Below, in pieces: positions 63,617-64,000 of a DNA stretch of 64,000 nucleotides (position 1 is its first letter; every line of letters begins with the position of its first letter). The notes beneath the pieces were generated by a model. The model saw only the letters and a list, made by a program, of their open reading frames with translations, searched no databases and was not told the origin of the DNA. This stretch comes from Maribacter luteus (GTDB taxonomy: Bacteria > Bacteroidota > Bacteroidia > Flavobacteriales > Flavobacteriaceae): NCBI RefSeq assembly GCF_009674825.1, contig NZ_WKJH01000003.1, positions 1 through 64,000 on the forward strand, written 5' to 3'. Both the position numbers and the translations under genes were made by a program.

Positions 63617-64000
63617 ATGTTTGACTTTTTCAAAAAGAAAAATTTTCTAGTCGATTATTTAGAAGGTTTTATTGATATTCACAATCACATCTTACCGGGT
63701 ATTGATGATGGGTCAAAAAATGTTGATGAATCCATTGAGCTGATCCAAGGCTTTGGAGAAATCGGAGTTACCGATTTCATTGCAACGCCACACATTATGA
63801 ACAATTATTACCCGAACGATCCAAAATCCATTAAGGAAGCTTTGATTGTTGTAAAAAATGAATTGATACAACACAAATTGAAAGATGTCTCTATTCGGGC
63901 CGCAGCCGAACATATGATCGATGACAATTTTGAAGCTATTCTGGAACGGGATGAGATCATGCCATTGGGAGGCAATTACCTCTTGGTTGAGATGTCTTAT
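63617..64000 (+). CDS. CpsB/CapC-type tyrosine-protein phosphatase, cut by the window end
   Basis: The first 128 codons are present. The PHP-domain signature FIDIHNHILPGIDDGSKNVD (metal-binding HNH near residue 21) and FIATPHIMNNYYPND are those of manganese-dependent tyrosine phosphatases of capsule regulation. Such genes normally lie in exopolysaccharide clusters. About half the protein is beyond the window. Confidence 0.8.
   Translation, partial: MFDFFKKKNFLVDYLEGFIDIHNHILPGIDDGSKNVDESIELIQGFGEIGVTDFIATPHIMNNYYPNDPKSIKEALIVVKNELIQHKLKDVSIRAAAEHMIDDNFEAILERDEIMPLGGNYLLVEMSY

Noticed and set aside
1-64000. CRISPR array, tRNA or rRNA genes
   Set aside because: No regularly spaced identical repeats and no cloverleaf or rRNA sequence was recognised on reading the gaps.

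Overview
The window is from the chromosome of a marine-type Flavobacteriaceae (Bacteroidota). The evidence is low GC, very weak Shine-Dalgarno sites, several TAnnTTTG promoter boxes, DUF5916, DUF6653 and DUF4870 proteins, secreted polysaccharide-degrading enzymes (GH9, GH43), and the gene content around dnaN, mnmE, purC and ppdK. A genus cannot be fixed from the sequence alone.

Region 1 (1 to about 16.2 kb) is accessory DNA. It is a run of mostly single-gene units, nearly all on the + strand, separated by long, imperfectly palindromic, repeated spacers. Six of the units are bounded by their own private inverted repeat: a GTTRG-type box before the gene and its complement, ending in CCAAC, CTAAC or a close variant, after it. 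This is the geometry of integron gene cassettes (R' at the cassette start complementary to R'' at its end), but no integrase lies in the window. Five copies of a deleted insertion-sequence derivative sit in the spacers. Their ends are GTTGCACAAG/CTTGTGCAAC, and the three long copies keep the last codons of a DDE-type transposase. At three sites the element begins only a few bases after the cassette-end box. Cargo includes a toxin-antitoxin pair with a nonsense-mutated toxin, an HxlR/SDR/SDR/SnoaL unit with three operator copies, small membrane proteins, a class III nucleotide cyclase, an alpha/beta hydrolase, an S41 peptidase, and DUF2971 and DUF6653 proteins.

Region 2 (16.2 to 34.7 kb) is mostly ordinary chromosome: a GH9 enzyme, an RluA-type pseudouridine synthase that seems to need an ATT start, a Kelch protein, a DUF922-like protein without its zinc motif, a GH43 beta-xylosidase, a methyltransferase, CorA, purC, phoH, a SAM hydrolase, dnaN and mnmE.

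Region 3 (34.7 to 46.3 kb) is a defence and stress island directly after the 3' end of mnmE. On the minus strand it carries a PLD-like protein, a WG-repeat protein, hsdM, hsdS, a Fic enzyme and hsdR. On the plus strand it carries a three-gene HipB/HipS/HipT-type module. Notable details are a dispersed repeat translated in frame at the start of HsdS, three phased repeats upstream of fic, three evenly spaced operators before hipB, and a truncated McrB-like start codon region between mnmE and hsdR.

Region 4 (46.3 to 64 kb) returns to metabolism: a PfkB sugar kinase, an AraC regulator with a 21-bp-phased direct repeat in front of a divergent DUF5916 gene, then genes for a carboxymuconolactone decarboxylase-like/ABM fusion, an alpha/beta hydrolase, an NTF2-like protein, a cupin and a two-subunit molybdenum hydroxylase. 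These look like an oxidation pathway for a small organic compound. Then follow msrA, selO, ppdK and the start of a CpsB-type phosphatase gene.
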